Origin: Erysipelotrichaceae bacterium
GTDB taxonomy: Bacteria; Bacillota_I; Bacilli_A; Erysipelotrichales; Erysipelotrichaceae
Assembly: GCA_017432005.1 (NCBI GenBank)
Contig: JAFRKA010000016.1
Location: 81,380-145,379, forward strand
Direction of reading: 5' to 3'
Length of the DNA: 64,000 nucleotides
Shown here: one piece after another, positions 26,016 to 33,992 of the stretch
How the letters are laid out: every line of letters begins with the position of its first letter
How positions within the stretch are numbered: the stretch's first letter is position 1
Notes under the pieces: model-generated
Told to the model about the DNA's origin: nothing
The model's input: only the letters and a program-made list of their open reading frames with translations
The model's database searches: none
Program-made: the position numbers and the translations under genes

Positions 26016-27752
26016 TTATTCTTCCTCCTTTCCTTTGACCTGTGAATTATATGTTTCGGCATAGATGCCATTCAGTTTCATCAGCTCATCATGTGTACCG
26101 TGTTCTTTGATCCTTCCGGAATCCATGACGATGATCTGATCGCTCTCTTCGATTGAAGCGACACGCTGAGCAATGATGATCTTGGTCGTCTCAGGTATCT
26201 CTTCTCTGAAGGCTTTTCTTATCAGGGCATCTGTCCTGGTATCGACTGCGCTGGTCGAGTCATCCAGGATCAGGATCTTCGGGTGTTTCAGTAATGCCCG
26301 GGCAATACACAGACGCTGTTTCTGACCGCCCGAGACGTTGGTTCCGCCCTGTGAAAGCATCGTTTCGTACTTATCAGGGAACTGCTGGATGAACTCATCA
26401 GCCTGAGCCAGGCGGCAGACCCGTTCGATCTCTTCGTCTGTGGCTTCCTTGTTGCCCCAGCGCAGATTGTCTTTGATCGTACCGGAGAACAGGACGTTCT
26501 TCTGCAATACGACGGCGACCGCATCTCTTAAGGTGACCAGGTCGTAGTCTCTGACATCTTCACCGCCGACGTAGACTGCACCTTCAGTAACATCATATAA
26601 ACGGCTGATCAGCTGGATCAGGGTCGTCTTGGATGAACCGGTCGTACCGATGATACCGATAGTTTCACCGGATCTGATATCAAGATTTATATCGGAAAGA
26701 GCTTCACGGTCGGAATGTCTGTCATAGCGGAAAGTCACATGATCGAAGCGGATGCTTCCGTCTTTGACGGTCTTGATCCCGTTTTCCGGAGAAGTCAGCT
26801 GTGATTTGTGTGTCAGTACTTCACAGATACGGGTCGCAGCTTCCGTTGAGAAGTTGATCTGGATGAAGACCATTGAAAGCATGTTCATGGCGACCAGGAT
26901 CTGGACACCGTAGCTGATCAGCGATGAAAGCTGACCGGCTGACAGTTCACTGCCTCTGGTCCTGATGATGATCAGCGCACCGATGGCACAGATCAGATCC
27001 TTGGCCAGCTTGATGCAGAACATCATCAGCGGATTGGAGATGTTCAGGACTCTTTCAGCCTTGGTGAAATCTTTTCTGACTTCTTCAGAAGCCCTGTTGA
27101 ATTTTTCGATCTCATAATCTTCACGGACGAAAGACTTTACGACTCTGATACCGGCAACGTTCTCCTGAACAGAATTGTTCAGGGCATCATATTTCTTGAA
27201 GATCCTCTTGAAGATCGGATGTGCTGTCAGGAAGATCAGGACGAAACCGATGCCCAGGATCGGGATGATGGCCAGAAAGATCAGAGCCATCCTGGCATTG
27301 ATCCTGAATGACATGATGATCGAGAAGATCAGCATCAGCGGTGTCCTGACGGCCATCCTTATCAGCATCTGGAAAGCCATCTGGATCTGAGAGACATCGT
27401 TGGTCAGTCTGGTCACCAGTGATGATGACGAGAAATGGTCGATATCTTCAAATGAGAAATCCTGAACTTTATAGAACAGATCACGGCGCAGGTTCTTAGC
27501 AAAACCTGTCGAAGCCGTTGCGGCATGACGGGCTGAACTGAAACCGCAGAAAAGGGACATCGTTGCCAGCAACAGCAGGATGCCTCCGTATTTGAAGACC
27601 GGATCCAGTGATTCGCTAGACATATTGTCGATCAGCATCGCCATGACCGTCGGGATGATGCACTCGAGTGCAACTTCTCCGACCATGAACAGCGGCGTCA
27701 GGATCGTATCTTTTTTATATTCACCTACTTTATCGATAAGTATCTTAAGCAT
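26016..27752 (-). CDS. ABC exporter, membrane plus ATPase, first subunit
   Basis: A 578-residue exporter half with six helices (about 15-310). Its ATPase domain carries GTTGSSKTT in place of the classic Walker A, VSGGQKQRLCIARAL as signature and ILILDDSTSAVDTRT as Walker B. The catalytic Glu after Walker B is Asp here, and Walker A has Ser in place of the usual last Gly, so this half probably has the weak ATP site of a heterodimer. GAAGGAGAG precedes the ATG. It sits between marR and its partner. Confidence 0.9.
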   Translation of the reverse strand: MLKILIDKVGEYKKDTILTPLFMVGEVALECIIPTVMAMLIDNMSSESLDPVFKYGGILLLLATMSLFCGFSSARHAATASTGFAKNLRRDLFYKVQDFSFEDIDHFSSSSLVTRLTNDVSQIQMAFQMLIRMAVRTPLMLIFSIIMSFRINARMALIFLAIIPILGIGFVLIFLTAHPIFKRIFKKYDALNNSVQENVAGIRVVKSFVREDYEIEKFNRASEEVRKDFTKAERVLNISNPLMMFCIKLAKDLICAIGALIIIRTRGSELSAGQLSSLISYGVQILVAMNMLSMVFIQINFSTEAATRICEVLTHKSQLTSPENGIKTVKDGSIRFDHVTFRYDRHSDREALSDINLDIRSGETIGIIGTTGSSKTTLIQLISRLYDVTEGAVYVGGEDVRDYDLVTLRDAVAVVLQKNVLFSGTIKDNLRWGNKEATDEEIERVCRLAQADEFIQQFPDKYETMLSQGGTNVSGGQKQRLCIARALLKHPKILILDDSTSAVDTRTDALIRKAFREEIPETTKIIIAQRVASIEESDQIIVMDSGRIKEHGTHDELMKLNGIYAETYNSQVKGKEEE

Positions 27753-27764
27753 CTTCTCTCCTTC

Positions 27765-28187
27765 CTAGGCGATGTTGTCCAGGATGCGGTGCAGGATATC
27801 CTTCACTTCATCCAGTTCTTCATCGCTTATTCCTTTCAGCATCTTCTTCTGATGTTTTTCCCTGCCCGCAAGGAAGTCTTTTCGCAGTTCAGCAACTTCC
27901 TTCGTCATGGAGACGATCTTGTTGCGCCGGTCGCTCTCATCATATTTCGTTTCCACGAAATGGTTGTCTTCCAGTCTGCTTACGAGTCCGACCATGGTCG
28001 GATGGGATACGTTCATGAGTTCCTGAAGCTGTTTCTGACTTATTGAACCTCCGTGTTTTTCCAGCAGATGCAGGACCTGGGACTGAGAGAAAGTCAGATT
28101 GTGTTTCTTGAACTGAGCATCTATATCAGCCTTGATGCGGTTGTCGATCATATGGATCAGATAACCGATATTCTCATTATGGTCCAT
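27765..28187 (-). CDS. MarR family transcriptional regulator
   Basis: A 140-residue winged-helix regulator. Recognition-helix region ISQKQLQELMNVSHPTMVGLVSRLE (in two pieces, residues 51-75) and wing DESDRRNKIVSMT match the family. GGAGGAGG precedes the ATG. It is the first gene of the exporter operon, and its own promoter contains two overlapping palindromes, so it very likely represses itself and the exporter until a ligand binds. Confidence 0.9.
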   Translation of the reverse strand: MDHNENIGYLIHMIDNRIKADIDAQFKKHNLTFSQSQVLHLLEKHGGSISQKQLQELMNVSHPTMVGLVSRLEDNHFVETKYDESDRRNKIVSMTKEVAELRKDFLAGREKHQKKMLKGISDEELDEVKDILHRILDNIA

Positions 28188-28204
28188 AGGCTTCCTCCTC
28201 CTAT

Positions 28205-28261
28205 ATGTAGCACGCTACATGTAACATGCTACATATTAATATAAATAAGCTTTCCTGTCAA
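28205..28261 (-). promoter_or_regulatory. marR promoter with two overlapping operator palindromes
   Basis: On the minus strand TTGACA (28261-28256), 17 bases, TAATAT (28238-28233). Next to the -10 box lie two palindromes that share two bases. ATGTAGC-AC-GCTACAT at 28205-28220 is perfect; ATGTAAC-AT-GCTACAT at 28219-28234 has one mismatch. They cover the -10 box edge and the start point. Confidence 0.85.
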
Positions 28262-28303
28262 ATAAAAACTCCAGTAGAATATCAGTATAAAGAGGTAGAG
28301 ATA

Positions 28304-28795
28304 ATGAACGATAATGAGAGAAGATTTATTGATCTTGTAGAGAAATATCAGGGCTTTGAACTGGTCTTGGGCTATCGCGATCATGACGCCTATATCGGTG
28401 GAAAAGATGACACTTACTGGTTTCTGGAAGATACGGACAAGAAGCGTAAAGCCTATATCGGAAAATACCGAGATGGTGAATGGAGCGATGAATCCTGTCT
28501 GGAAGAGAAGATGGATCTGATCAAAAGCAGGGAAGAAGCCGGAACGACCATTGAAAAGATCATCGAGCTGGCTTATTTCTATCAGGACAGGGTAAAAGAA
28601 GGCCGGAAAGGCATGAAAACGGACAATAAAGGCATAAGCTGCATCCGCCATGATTTCAATTTCGGAGAGAGAGCAGTCGATATTGCCGAAGAATACGGGG
28701 TGACGGTCCGTTATTCGGATATCAATGATACGAAGATATCTTATTCATTGAGGGAGATAAATACCGGAAAAAGCGTAAAAAAGGCGAGTATTTGA
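28304..28795 (+). CDS. Hypothetical protein (163 aa)
   Basis: Not recognised. A soluble, charged protein starting MNDNERRFIDLVEKYQG with a later block EKIIELAYFYQDRVKEGRKG. The ending ISYSLREINTGKSVKKA is basic. The start at 28304 is chosen because AGAGGTAGAG lies just upstream; the in-frame start at 28226 lies inside the marR promoter. It is divergent from marR and monocistronic. Confidence 0.6.
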   Translation: MNDNERRFIDLVEKYQGFELVLGYRDHDAYIGGKDDTYWFLEDTDKKRKAYIGKYRDGEWSDESCLEEKMDLIKSREEAGTTIEKIIELAYFYQDRVKEGRKGMKTDNKGISCIRHDFNFGERAVDIAEEYGVTVRYSDINDTKISYSLREINTGKSVKKASI

Positions 28796-28811
28796 TATTT
28801 ATCAAAAAGTA

Positions 28812-28943
28812 TTGACAACCCACAGGAAAATGATAATATATTAGTAGAGGGTCATATGAACCTCTAATAAGGTTACATAACCTTTAGGAATCGGCGCTGA
28901 CCTTGCCGTATACAGTTGGCGATAATTTTTGGAGGTGAAAACA
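28812..28943 (+). promoter_or_regulatory. Promoter and structured leader of a 64-residue protein gene
   Basis: TTGACA (28812-28817), 16 bases, TAATAT (28834-28839). The roughly 98-base leader holds three hairpins in a row. The first is AGAGG..CCTCT (28846-28866), the second is the perfect AAGGTTA-CA-TAACCTT (28870-28885), and the third is a longer one from ATCGGCGCTG to CAGTTGGCGAT. That last arm runs into AATTTTT and then directly into the GGAGGTG ribosome binding site. It looks like a regulated leader but matches no riboswitch I know. Confidence 0.6.
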
Positions 28944-29138
28944 ATGTTATTCTTATTCATTATCATTATGTGGATCCTGTTAAGACCACGCTACTACTAT
29001 CCGATGTATCACCGTCCGTTCTTCTGGGTAAATCCGTTCATGTTCACCAGAAGACCAATGTACGGACCTGGACCAATGCATCATGGTCCGATGATGAGGA
29101 GACCACCGTTCGGCGGTCCGGGCGGCCCGAGATTCTAG
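28944..29138 (+). CDS. Small membrane protein with Pro/Met/Arg-rich tail (64 aa)
   Basis: Residues 1-17 are a hydrophobic helix (MLFLFIIIMWILL), followed by RPRYYYPMYHRP and a tail of PMYGPGP, PMHHGPMM and PPFGGPGGP repeats. The tail is positively charged and rich in Met, His and Tyr, which could bind metal or cell-wall polymers; this is speculative. GGAGGTG lies eight bases before the ATG. It has its own promoter, structured leader and terminator, so it is a self-contained small-protein gene. Confidence 0.75.
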   Translation: MLFLFIIIMWILLRPRYYYPMYHRPFFWVNPFMFTRRPMYGPGPMHHGPMMRRPPFGGPGGPRF

Positions 29139-29146
29139 ACTTATTT

Positions 29147-29171
29147 CCCGCAGAAATGCGGGATCTTTTTT
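29147..29171 (+). terminator. Terminator of the 64-residue protein gene
   Basis: CCCGCA pairs with TGCGGG over a GAAA tetraloop and is followed by ATCTTTTTT. Confidence 0.88.
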
Positions 29172-29200
29172 ATATATAATAGTTTCGGAGGAAGATGCAG

Positions 29201-30067
29201 ATGAAAAAAGCATATGTGATATTATTGAGCCTTCTGATGTTTGTAAGCATCAGCGCCTGTTCAGGTGAAAAGAAGGAAGATGTCGAAACGAAAAGCGACA
29301 TTATTTCCTTTGAAGCTTATATAAAAGAAGGTGAGACGTTTGAATTTGAACTGGATCCCAATGAGGTGATCTCGTATGAGGAGATCATAAACAACGAGTC
29401 TCACGAGACGCTCTCGCTTTCTAACTGGGATTCCTATTTTGAATTCAAAGAAGTATATAGAGAACATCTGGAATATGACGATGAAGGCAATGTGACCGAT
29501 ACTTTCATGAAAGGAACGTTTTATACGGTCGCTCTGCTCGATAAGTATTATTTTGTGGACAACTGGTCCAGGAATGGACTGGAGTATCAGATCTATATAG
29601 ACGGTTATGAGACCAGGACCATGACCAATGAAGGCATAATTTATGATCCGATCACGACTGAATACAAGGAAGTCAGGAATTATTACGGTGCTGAACCGAT
29701 GCTGATAATGAAGGATTTTGTAAACTCATGGGATGAGATAACCGTCGAAGAATATAGCGGCGAACTGAATGAATGCAGGATGGAAAGCATAAGCAATTCC
29801 AACGGTGATATCTTCCTGCTCAATGCCTCAGCCGTTGAATTCAAAAAATATAAAGATGATATCTGGTATTTTGCGGCTTATGGAGCTCCGGATGAATACT
29901 TCGTGCTGTTTATTCAGACTGATGATCTTGAACCGGATCCGTACAAGGAATATGAAGGAGCTGTCTATGTGACATCCGGATACAGAGAGAATCAGAGATA
30001 TACGGGTTATGATCGGATCGTGATCCATGAGATCCTGACCGATCTGCTCAAATACGTCAATGAATGA
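29201..30067 (+). CDS. Hypothetical lipoprotein (288 aa)
   Basis: Signal peptide MKKAYVILLSLLMFVSISAC with lipobox SISAC (Cys at residue 20). The mature part is acidic and rich in Tyr, Glu and Asp, with no domain I recognise. I chose ATG 29201, nine bases after GGAGG; an ATG two codons earlier is too close to that site. It has its own promoter region (TATATATAAT near 29172) and terminator. Confidence 0.75.
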   Translation: MKKAYVILLSLLMFVSISACSGEKKEDVETKSDIISFEAYIKEGETFEFELDPNEVISYEEIINNESHETLSLSNWDSYFEFKEVYREHLEYDDEGNVTDTFMKGTFYTVALLDKYYFVDNWSRNGLEYQIYIDGYETRTMTNEGIIYDPITTEYKEVRNYYGAEPMLIMKDFVNSWDEITVEEYSGELNECRMESISNSNGDIFLLNASAVEFKKYKDDIWYFAAYGAPDEYFVLFIQTDDLEPDPYKEYEGAVYVTSGYRENQRYTGYDRIVIHEILTDLLKYVNE

Positions 30068-30073
30068 GATCTG

Positions 30074-30100
30074 CAGACATCGTTATGATGTCTGTTTTTT
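30074..30100 (+). terminator. Terminator after the lipoprotein gene
   Basis: CAGACATC pairs with GATGTCTG over five bases and is followed by six Ts. Confidence 0.87.
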
Positions 30101-30110
30101 ATGCTTGTAA

Positions 30111-30151
30111 AGCTAATGATTATTAGCTATAATAGCTAATGGTCATTAGCT
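30111..30151 (+). promoter_or_regulatory. tetR promoter flanked by two 18-bp palindromic operators
   Basis: AGCTAAT-GATT-ATTAGCT (30111-30128) and AGCTAAT-GGTC-ATTAGCT (30134-30151) are perfect in both arms and 23 bases apart. The -10 box TATAAT (30128-30133) fits exactly between them. Binding of the TetR-type protein encoded next would block transcription. Confidence 0.9.
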
Positions 30152-30164
30152 GAAGGAGTCGTGT

Positions 30165-30752
30165 ATGACAACAAAAGAAAAAATATTGAATTCAGCCCTG
30201 ACGCTGTTTGCGGAAAACGGTTATGACGGGACAAGCATGGAACAGATCGCCGATATGGTCGGTATCAAAGCCCCCTCGCTTTATAAACATTTCAAAGGCA
30301 AGGAAGACATCTTCAATACACTTCTCGATCAGGCGGAAACAAGATATGCAGAGAATTTCGGGAGCGTCAATAACGCAAAGATCCCTGAAAGTGTTGAAGA
30401 ATTCATCAGTTCAGTCATGAACTCCGTTTCTTTCACCATCAATGATCCACTGATCAGAAAAATGCGTAAATTCCTGGTCAAGGAACAGTTCCGCAATGAG
30501 AAACTGGCTGACATCACGACCAGACATCAGATCATCGGACTGCAGAAGATGTATGCGAAGATCGTTGAAGGGATGATGAAGAAAGGTCTGTTCAGAAAAG
30601 ATGATCCGGAAACAGTAGCGATGGAACTGATCGCTCCGGTAGTTTTGTATGTATCAAGAACTGACAGACAGCCTGAATACAGGAAGGAAGCATTGAAAAA
30701 GATTGAGAAACAGCTCAGACACGTATGCGGGCATTATACAGAAAAGAGGTAG
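30165..30752 (+). CDS. TetR/AcrR family regulator
   Basis: A 195-residue regulator. The N-terminal helix-turn-helix reads KILNSALTLFAENGYDGTS, then MVGIKAPSLYKHFKGKEDIF, the usual TetR layout at residues 5-52. GAAGGAG precedes the ATG. It is the first gene of a six-gene operon and its promoter is framed by two matching operators, so self-repression is nearly certain. The inducer is unknown. Confidence 0.92.
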   Translation: MTTKEKILNSALTLFAENGYDGTSMEQIADMVGIKAPSLYKHFKGKEDIFNTLLDQAETRYAENFGSVNNAKIPESVEEFISSVMNSVSFTINDPLIRKMRKFLVKEQFRNEKLADITTRHQIIGLQKMYAKIVEGMMKKGLFRKDDPETVAMELIAPVVLYVSRTDRQPEYRKEALKKIEKQLRHVCGHYTEKR

Positions 30753-30758
30753 ATGAAG

Positions 30759-31598
30759 ATGAACGAAAATAACAGAAGATGGACTGACGGTTCAGTAAAG
30801 CTTTATGTGATACTGGTGATCGTGCTGTCAGCGATAGTAGAAGCGATATACATTCTGGGCGGCAACGGATATATGGTCATAGCGCTGATGTGGACGCCTG
30901 CCTTGTGTGCGATGATCGCGAATATCGTTTCGATCAGACAGAAGAAAGAAAAGTTCTCCCTGAAGAAATATCTGCTGGATCTGGGTTTTGGAGTATGCAA
31001 CATCATTTATATCCTGCTTGGTTTTATACTGCCGCTGATATATATTATGATCCCGTATATGATCTACTGGACGATGCATCCGACTGATTTTGCATATCAC
31101 GGTGTTGCGCTCGATCTGATCCTTAGAGACTGTCTGCCGGTGGCGTTTGTGGGAACGGTGATCAACATGCTGACGGCGACCGGGGAAGAGATCGGCTGGA
31201 GAGGATTCATGGTCCCGGCTTTCATTGAAAGGATCGGTCTGAAGAAGACATTGCTGTTTACCGGACTGTTCTGGTCTTTATGGCATCTGCCGTTACTGAT
31301 CTTTGGCGGATACATGGCAGAAACACCATTACTGTATCGGATACCGGCATTTATACTGTGCATCGTTCCGGTCGGCATCATTGCCGGACTGCTGGCTTAT
31401 AAAAGCAAGAGCATGTGGCCTGCTGCTGTTCTGCATGCGGCACACAATAATTTCGATCAGTATATCTTTTCGGTGATCACCCGCGGTGAAGACATGATGT
31501 ACTATGTATCGGAAACAGGAATGTTTACGATCATCTGTGCCTGGATACTGGCTGTGATCATGTATGTGGTGATCACGAAAAATGAAAACAGGGAGTAG
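30759..31598 (+). CDS. CPBP (CAAX-type) intramembrane metalloprotease
   Basis: A polytopic membrane protein with the three motifs of the Abi/CPBP family: EEIGWRGF (the EExxxR motif), FWSLWHLP with the zinc-binding His, and HAAHNNFDQ. In bacteria such proteins often give self-immunity to bacteriocins or process membrane proteins. The ATG at 30759 lies nine bases after GAGG; the one six bases earlier is also possible. It directly follows the tetR gene. Confidence 0.88.
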   Translation: MNENNRRWTDGSVKLYVILVIVLSAIVEAIYILGGNGYMVIALMWTPALCAMIANIVSIRQKKEKFSLKKYLLDLGFGVCNIIYILLGFILPLIYIMIPYMIYWTMHPTDFAYHGVALDLILRDCLPVAFVGTVINMLTATGEEIGWRGFMVPAFIERIGLKKTLLFTGLFWSLWHLPLLIFGGYMAETPLLYRIPAFILCIVPVGIIAGLLAYKSKSMWPAAVLHAAHNNFDQYIFSVITRGEDMMYYVSETGMFTIICAWILAVIMYVVITKNENRE

Positions 31599-31604
31599 GA
31601 AATA

Positions 31605-32291
31605 ATGTGTACGAGTTTTGTAGTAAACAGGAACAAGACCATCATCGGCTGGAACCTCGATATCCTGGATATGGAGTGGCGGGTAAGAAGCGATGATAAA
31701 GGTGTATATATCGAGATAAATGACGCCAAGGAAAGCTGGATGCCTTTGTTCGGTGCCAACAGCCGCGGAGACTTCGTCGGTATGCCGACCTGCTGGCCGC
31801 ATGATAAGAGAAGCGATCCTGCAGGTGATGAGATAAATGTGATCACGCTGGACATCGATCTGCTGCTTCAGAAAAAGACTCTGCAAGAGATCAGGGAAAC
31901 AGCGGAAAAAGAAAAAGTCTGCAGTGTTCAGGGACTAACTTTCATGGGAGCCTTGTCTGATAAAGACGGCAATGTCCTGCATATCATTCCGGGACAGGGC
32001 GTCCTGTATTATGAAAGACCATATTATAAGATCATGACCAACTATTCACCTTACAAGATGGACAGTGAGAAACATCCCTGGATGGGCTGGGACAGATATC
32101 AGAAAGCTGATGAGGTATTAAGTACAGCAGGAGATGATTTTGATGTCGATGACTGTTTTAAACTTCTGAAAGAAGTATCCCAGGAAGTCTGTCCGACGGT
32201 CGTCTCCATGGTCTATGATGTGAATAACAGAACAGTATACTGGTGTGAAAACCGTAATTGGGAAGATATACACAGAAAGTCATTCAGATAA
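31605..32291 (+). CDS. Choloylglycine hydrolase-like Ntn hydrolase (228 aa)
   Basis: The protein starts MCTSFV, so removal of Met exposes the catalytic Cys2 typical of N-terminal-nucleophile amidases such as bile salt or penicillin V acylases and acyl-homoserine lactone-type relatives. NWDLD-like KTIIGWNLDILDMEW follows. It is shorter than true bile salt hydrolases (about 320), so the substrate may be another linear amide. GGGAGTAGG precedes the ATG. It sits in the TetR operon between the protease and a GNAT gene. Confidence 0.78.
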   Translation: MCTSFVVNRNKTIIGWNLDILDMEWRVRSDDKGVYIEINDAKESWMPLFGANSRGDFVGMPTCWPHDKRSDPAGDEINVITLDIDLLLQKKTLQEIRETAEKEKVCSVQGLTFMGALSDKDGNVLHIIPGQGVLYYERPYYKIMTNYSPYKMDSEKHPWMGWDRYQKADEVLSTAGDDFDVDDCFKLLKEVSQEVCPTVVSMVYDVNNRTVYWCENRNWEDIHRKSFR

Positions 32292-32293
32292 AC

Positions 32294-32827
32294 ATGATGA
32301 AAGTGATCGAAACAGAAAGACTGTATCTTAGAGAAATGAACGAGGATGACTATGATGCACTGTATGCCGTGCTCTCTGACCGAGAAAACATGTGTCACTA
32401 TGTATATCCTTTTGAAGAGAAACAGGTGAGAAGATGGCTCGACTGGTGCATGAGCTGTTACCGTGAATACGGTTTCGGGCTGTGGGCACTTTGTTTGAAA
32501 GAGAATAATGAGATGATCGGTGACTGCGGTCTGAGCATGCAGAAGATCGATGGAGAAATGCTGCCGGAGATCGGCTTCCATCTTCGTCGTGATATGCACC
32601 GTAAAGGTTATGCCTCAGAAGCTGCAGCAGCTGTCAGAGACTGGGCTTTTGAAAACAGAGATTTTCCGGCACTGTACTCATACTGTACAAGCGATAATGA
32701 AGCTTCATATAAGACAGCGGAAGCGATCGGGATGCATTATCTGAAAGAATTCAATGATGAAGAAGATATACCACATCGTGTATCCTCGATAAACAGAGAA
32801 GAATGGAGAAACAAATATGGAGAGTGA
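32294..32827 (+). CDS. RimJ/RimL-type GNAT N-acetyltransferase
   Basis: Begins MMKVIETERLYLREMNEDDYDAL, the usual RimJ/RimL start, with the acetyl-CoA loop DMHRKGYASEAA and NEASYKTAEAIGM near the end. The start ATG at 32294 lies two bases after the upstream stop; 32297 is an alternative. It ends 11 bases inside the next gene. The acceptor may be a ribosomal protein, peptide or small amine. Confidence 0.85.
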   Translation: MMKVIETERLYLREMNEDDYDALYAVLSDRENMCHYVYPFEEKQVRRWLDWCMSCYREYGFGLWALCLKENNEMIGDCGLSMQKIDGEMLPEIGFHLRRDMHRKGYASEAAAAVRDWAFENRDFPALYSYCTSDNEASYKTAEAIGMHYLKEFNDEEDIPHRVSSINREEWRNKYGE

Positions 32828-33449
32828 ACAGCTGATTAAAAGAATAAACCGCTGGACACTGGTATGCGGGATCCTGAGTGTGATCTTCTATATCCTGCAC
32901 GATGTGATCGGCGGGATGTATTATCCGGGTTATGATCTGATGACTCAAGCTGTCAGCGATCTGACTGCCACTGATGCCCCATCCTTCCAGATAGCATCTT
33001 CCTATTCACATATCTTCGGGATCTTCAGCTGCATGTGCTGTGCCTTTTTATGTATCCTCGCTCATGATCTGAATAAGACACTGAAACTGGGCATCTATAT
33101 GTTCGCCCTGATGAACGGAATATCGGCGATCGGCTATTCACTGTTCCCGTTAAGCAGCAGCGGTTATGACGGATCTTTTCAGTCTTTCATGCATGTGTAT
33201 GTGGTGACGACACTGGTCGTCATCCTGTCGATCGGCTCACTTATCCTGATCGCGATCGGCAGTTTTAAAAGAAAGATGAGATCATTAGGCATCCTGGCTC
33301 TGATCGCACTGGGGTGCATGTTCTTCGGAGCGATGGGAACGTCACTTCTGCCAAAAGAAATCTTCGGTATCGTGGAGAGATTCAGTACCTACAGTGCCGT
33401 AATCTTTACAGCGATTTTGTCAATATATGCACCCGGATTCAACGGATAA
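32817..33449 (+). CDS. DUF998 family membrane protein
   Basis: About six membrane helices in 210 residues. The opening CGILSVIFYILHDVIGG and MTQAVSDLTATDAPS are characteristic of DUF998 proteins, whose function is unknown. GGAGA lies before the ATG and the start overlaps the GNAT gene by 11 bases, so expression is coupled. It belongs to the TetR operon. Confidence 0.82.
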   Translation: MESEQLIKRINRWTLVCGILSVIFYILHDVIGGMYYPGYDLMTQAVSDLTATDAPSFQIASSYSHIFGIFSCMCCAFLCILAHDLNKTLKLGIYMFALMNGISAIGYSLFPLSSSGYDGSFQSFMHVYVVTTLVVILSIGSLILIAIGSFKRKMRSLGILALIALGCMFFGAMGTSLLPKEIFGIVERFSTYSAVIFTAILSIYAPGFNG

Positions 33450-33459
33450 AGGAGGAAAG

Positions 33460-33795
33460 ATGAAAGAGTATATAGCTTACTGTGGATTAGACTGTGAAAA
33501 ATGTGATGCGCGCATTGCGACTGTAAACAATGATGATCAGAAAAGAGCAGAGGTCGCAAAGCTTTGGAGCGAACTGAATGGAGCAGAGATAACACCGGAA
33601 ATGATCAACTGTACAGGCTGCCGTATACAGGGAGTAAAGTTTCCGTATTGCGATGCGATGTGTCCGATCAGAAAGTGCGCAGCCGAAAAGAAGTATGAGA
33701 CCTGTGCAGACTGTGAAGAGATGAACAGTTGTGAGAAACTGCAGGCCATCCTCAGCAATGTTCCTGAGGCAGCAGAGAATCTGCGAAATAAATAA
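33460..33795 (+). CDS. DUF3795 cysteine-rich protein (111 aa)
   Basis: Twelve cysteines in pairs: YCGLDCEKC, NCTGCRIQG, YCDAMCPIRKC, TCADCEEMNSC. The pattern and length match DUF3795, a presumed metal- or cluster-binding family of unknown role. AAAGGAGG precedes the ATG at 33460; an in-frame start at 33427 lies inside the upstream gene. It is the last gene of the TetR operon. Confidence 0.85.
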   Translation: MKEYIAYCGLDCEKCDARIATVNNDDQKRAEVAKLWSELNGAEITPEMINCTGCRIQGVKFPYCDAMCPIRKCAAEKKYETCADCEEMNSCEKLQAILSNVPEAAENLRNK

Positions 33796-33804
33796 GAGAT
33801 ATAT

Positions 33805-33920
33805 TATAATATAGGTGGAGGTGATCTCTATGGAAAGGAAAAACCGTAACAGATAACTCCCGACAACAGGCAATATTGCCTGATAAGATACGCAAGTGAG
33901 AGATCGCTTGCTTTTATTTG
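33805..33920 (+). promoter_or_regulatory. Leader with strong SD, 8-codon ORF and competing terminator (attenuator-like)
   Basis: A -10 box TATAAT (33805-33810) precedes a very strong SD, GGAGGTGAT (33817-33825). A palindrome CAGGCAATATTGCCTG (33868-33883) follows, then a terminator GCAAGTGA-GAGA-TCGCTTGC (33892-33911) with TTTTATTT. The SD segment GGTGATCTCT (33819-33828) is complementary to AGAGATCGCT (33899-33908), the loop and right arm of the terminator. Pairing would hide the SD and break the terminator, so ribosome binding could decide whether transcription continues. Confidence 0.55.
33830..33856 (+). CDS. Possible leader peptide (8 codons)
   Basis: MERKNRNR followed by TAA, eight bases after a nearly perfect SD. 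Such a strong site before such a short, basic frame fits a regulatory leader peptide more than a chance frame. It is the only frame the SD can serve. Confidence 0.45.
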   Translation: MERKNRNR

Positions 33921-33992
33921 GTAGAGATAAGCGATATTGTACGCAGGAAAGACGGTTAACTTTATAATTATATATAAGGAGAAGATCGAATT

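Noticed and set aside
26016..27752. Unusual Walker A GTTGSSKTT as sign of a broken exporter
   Set aside because: Degenerate ATP sites in one half are normal for heterodimeric ABC exporters, and the frame is intact.
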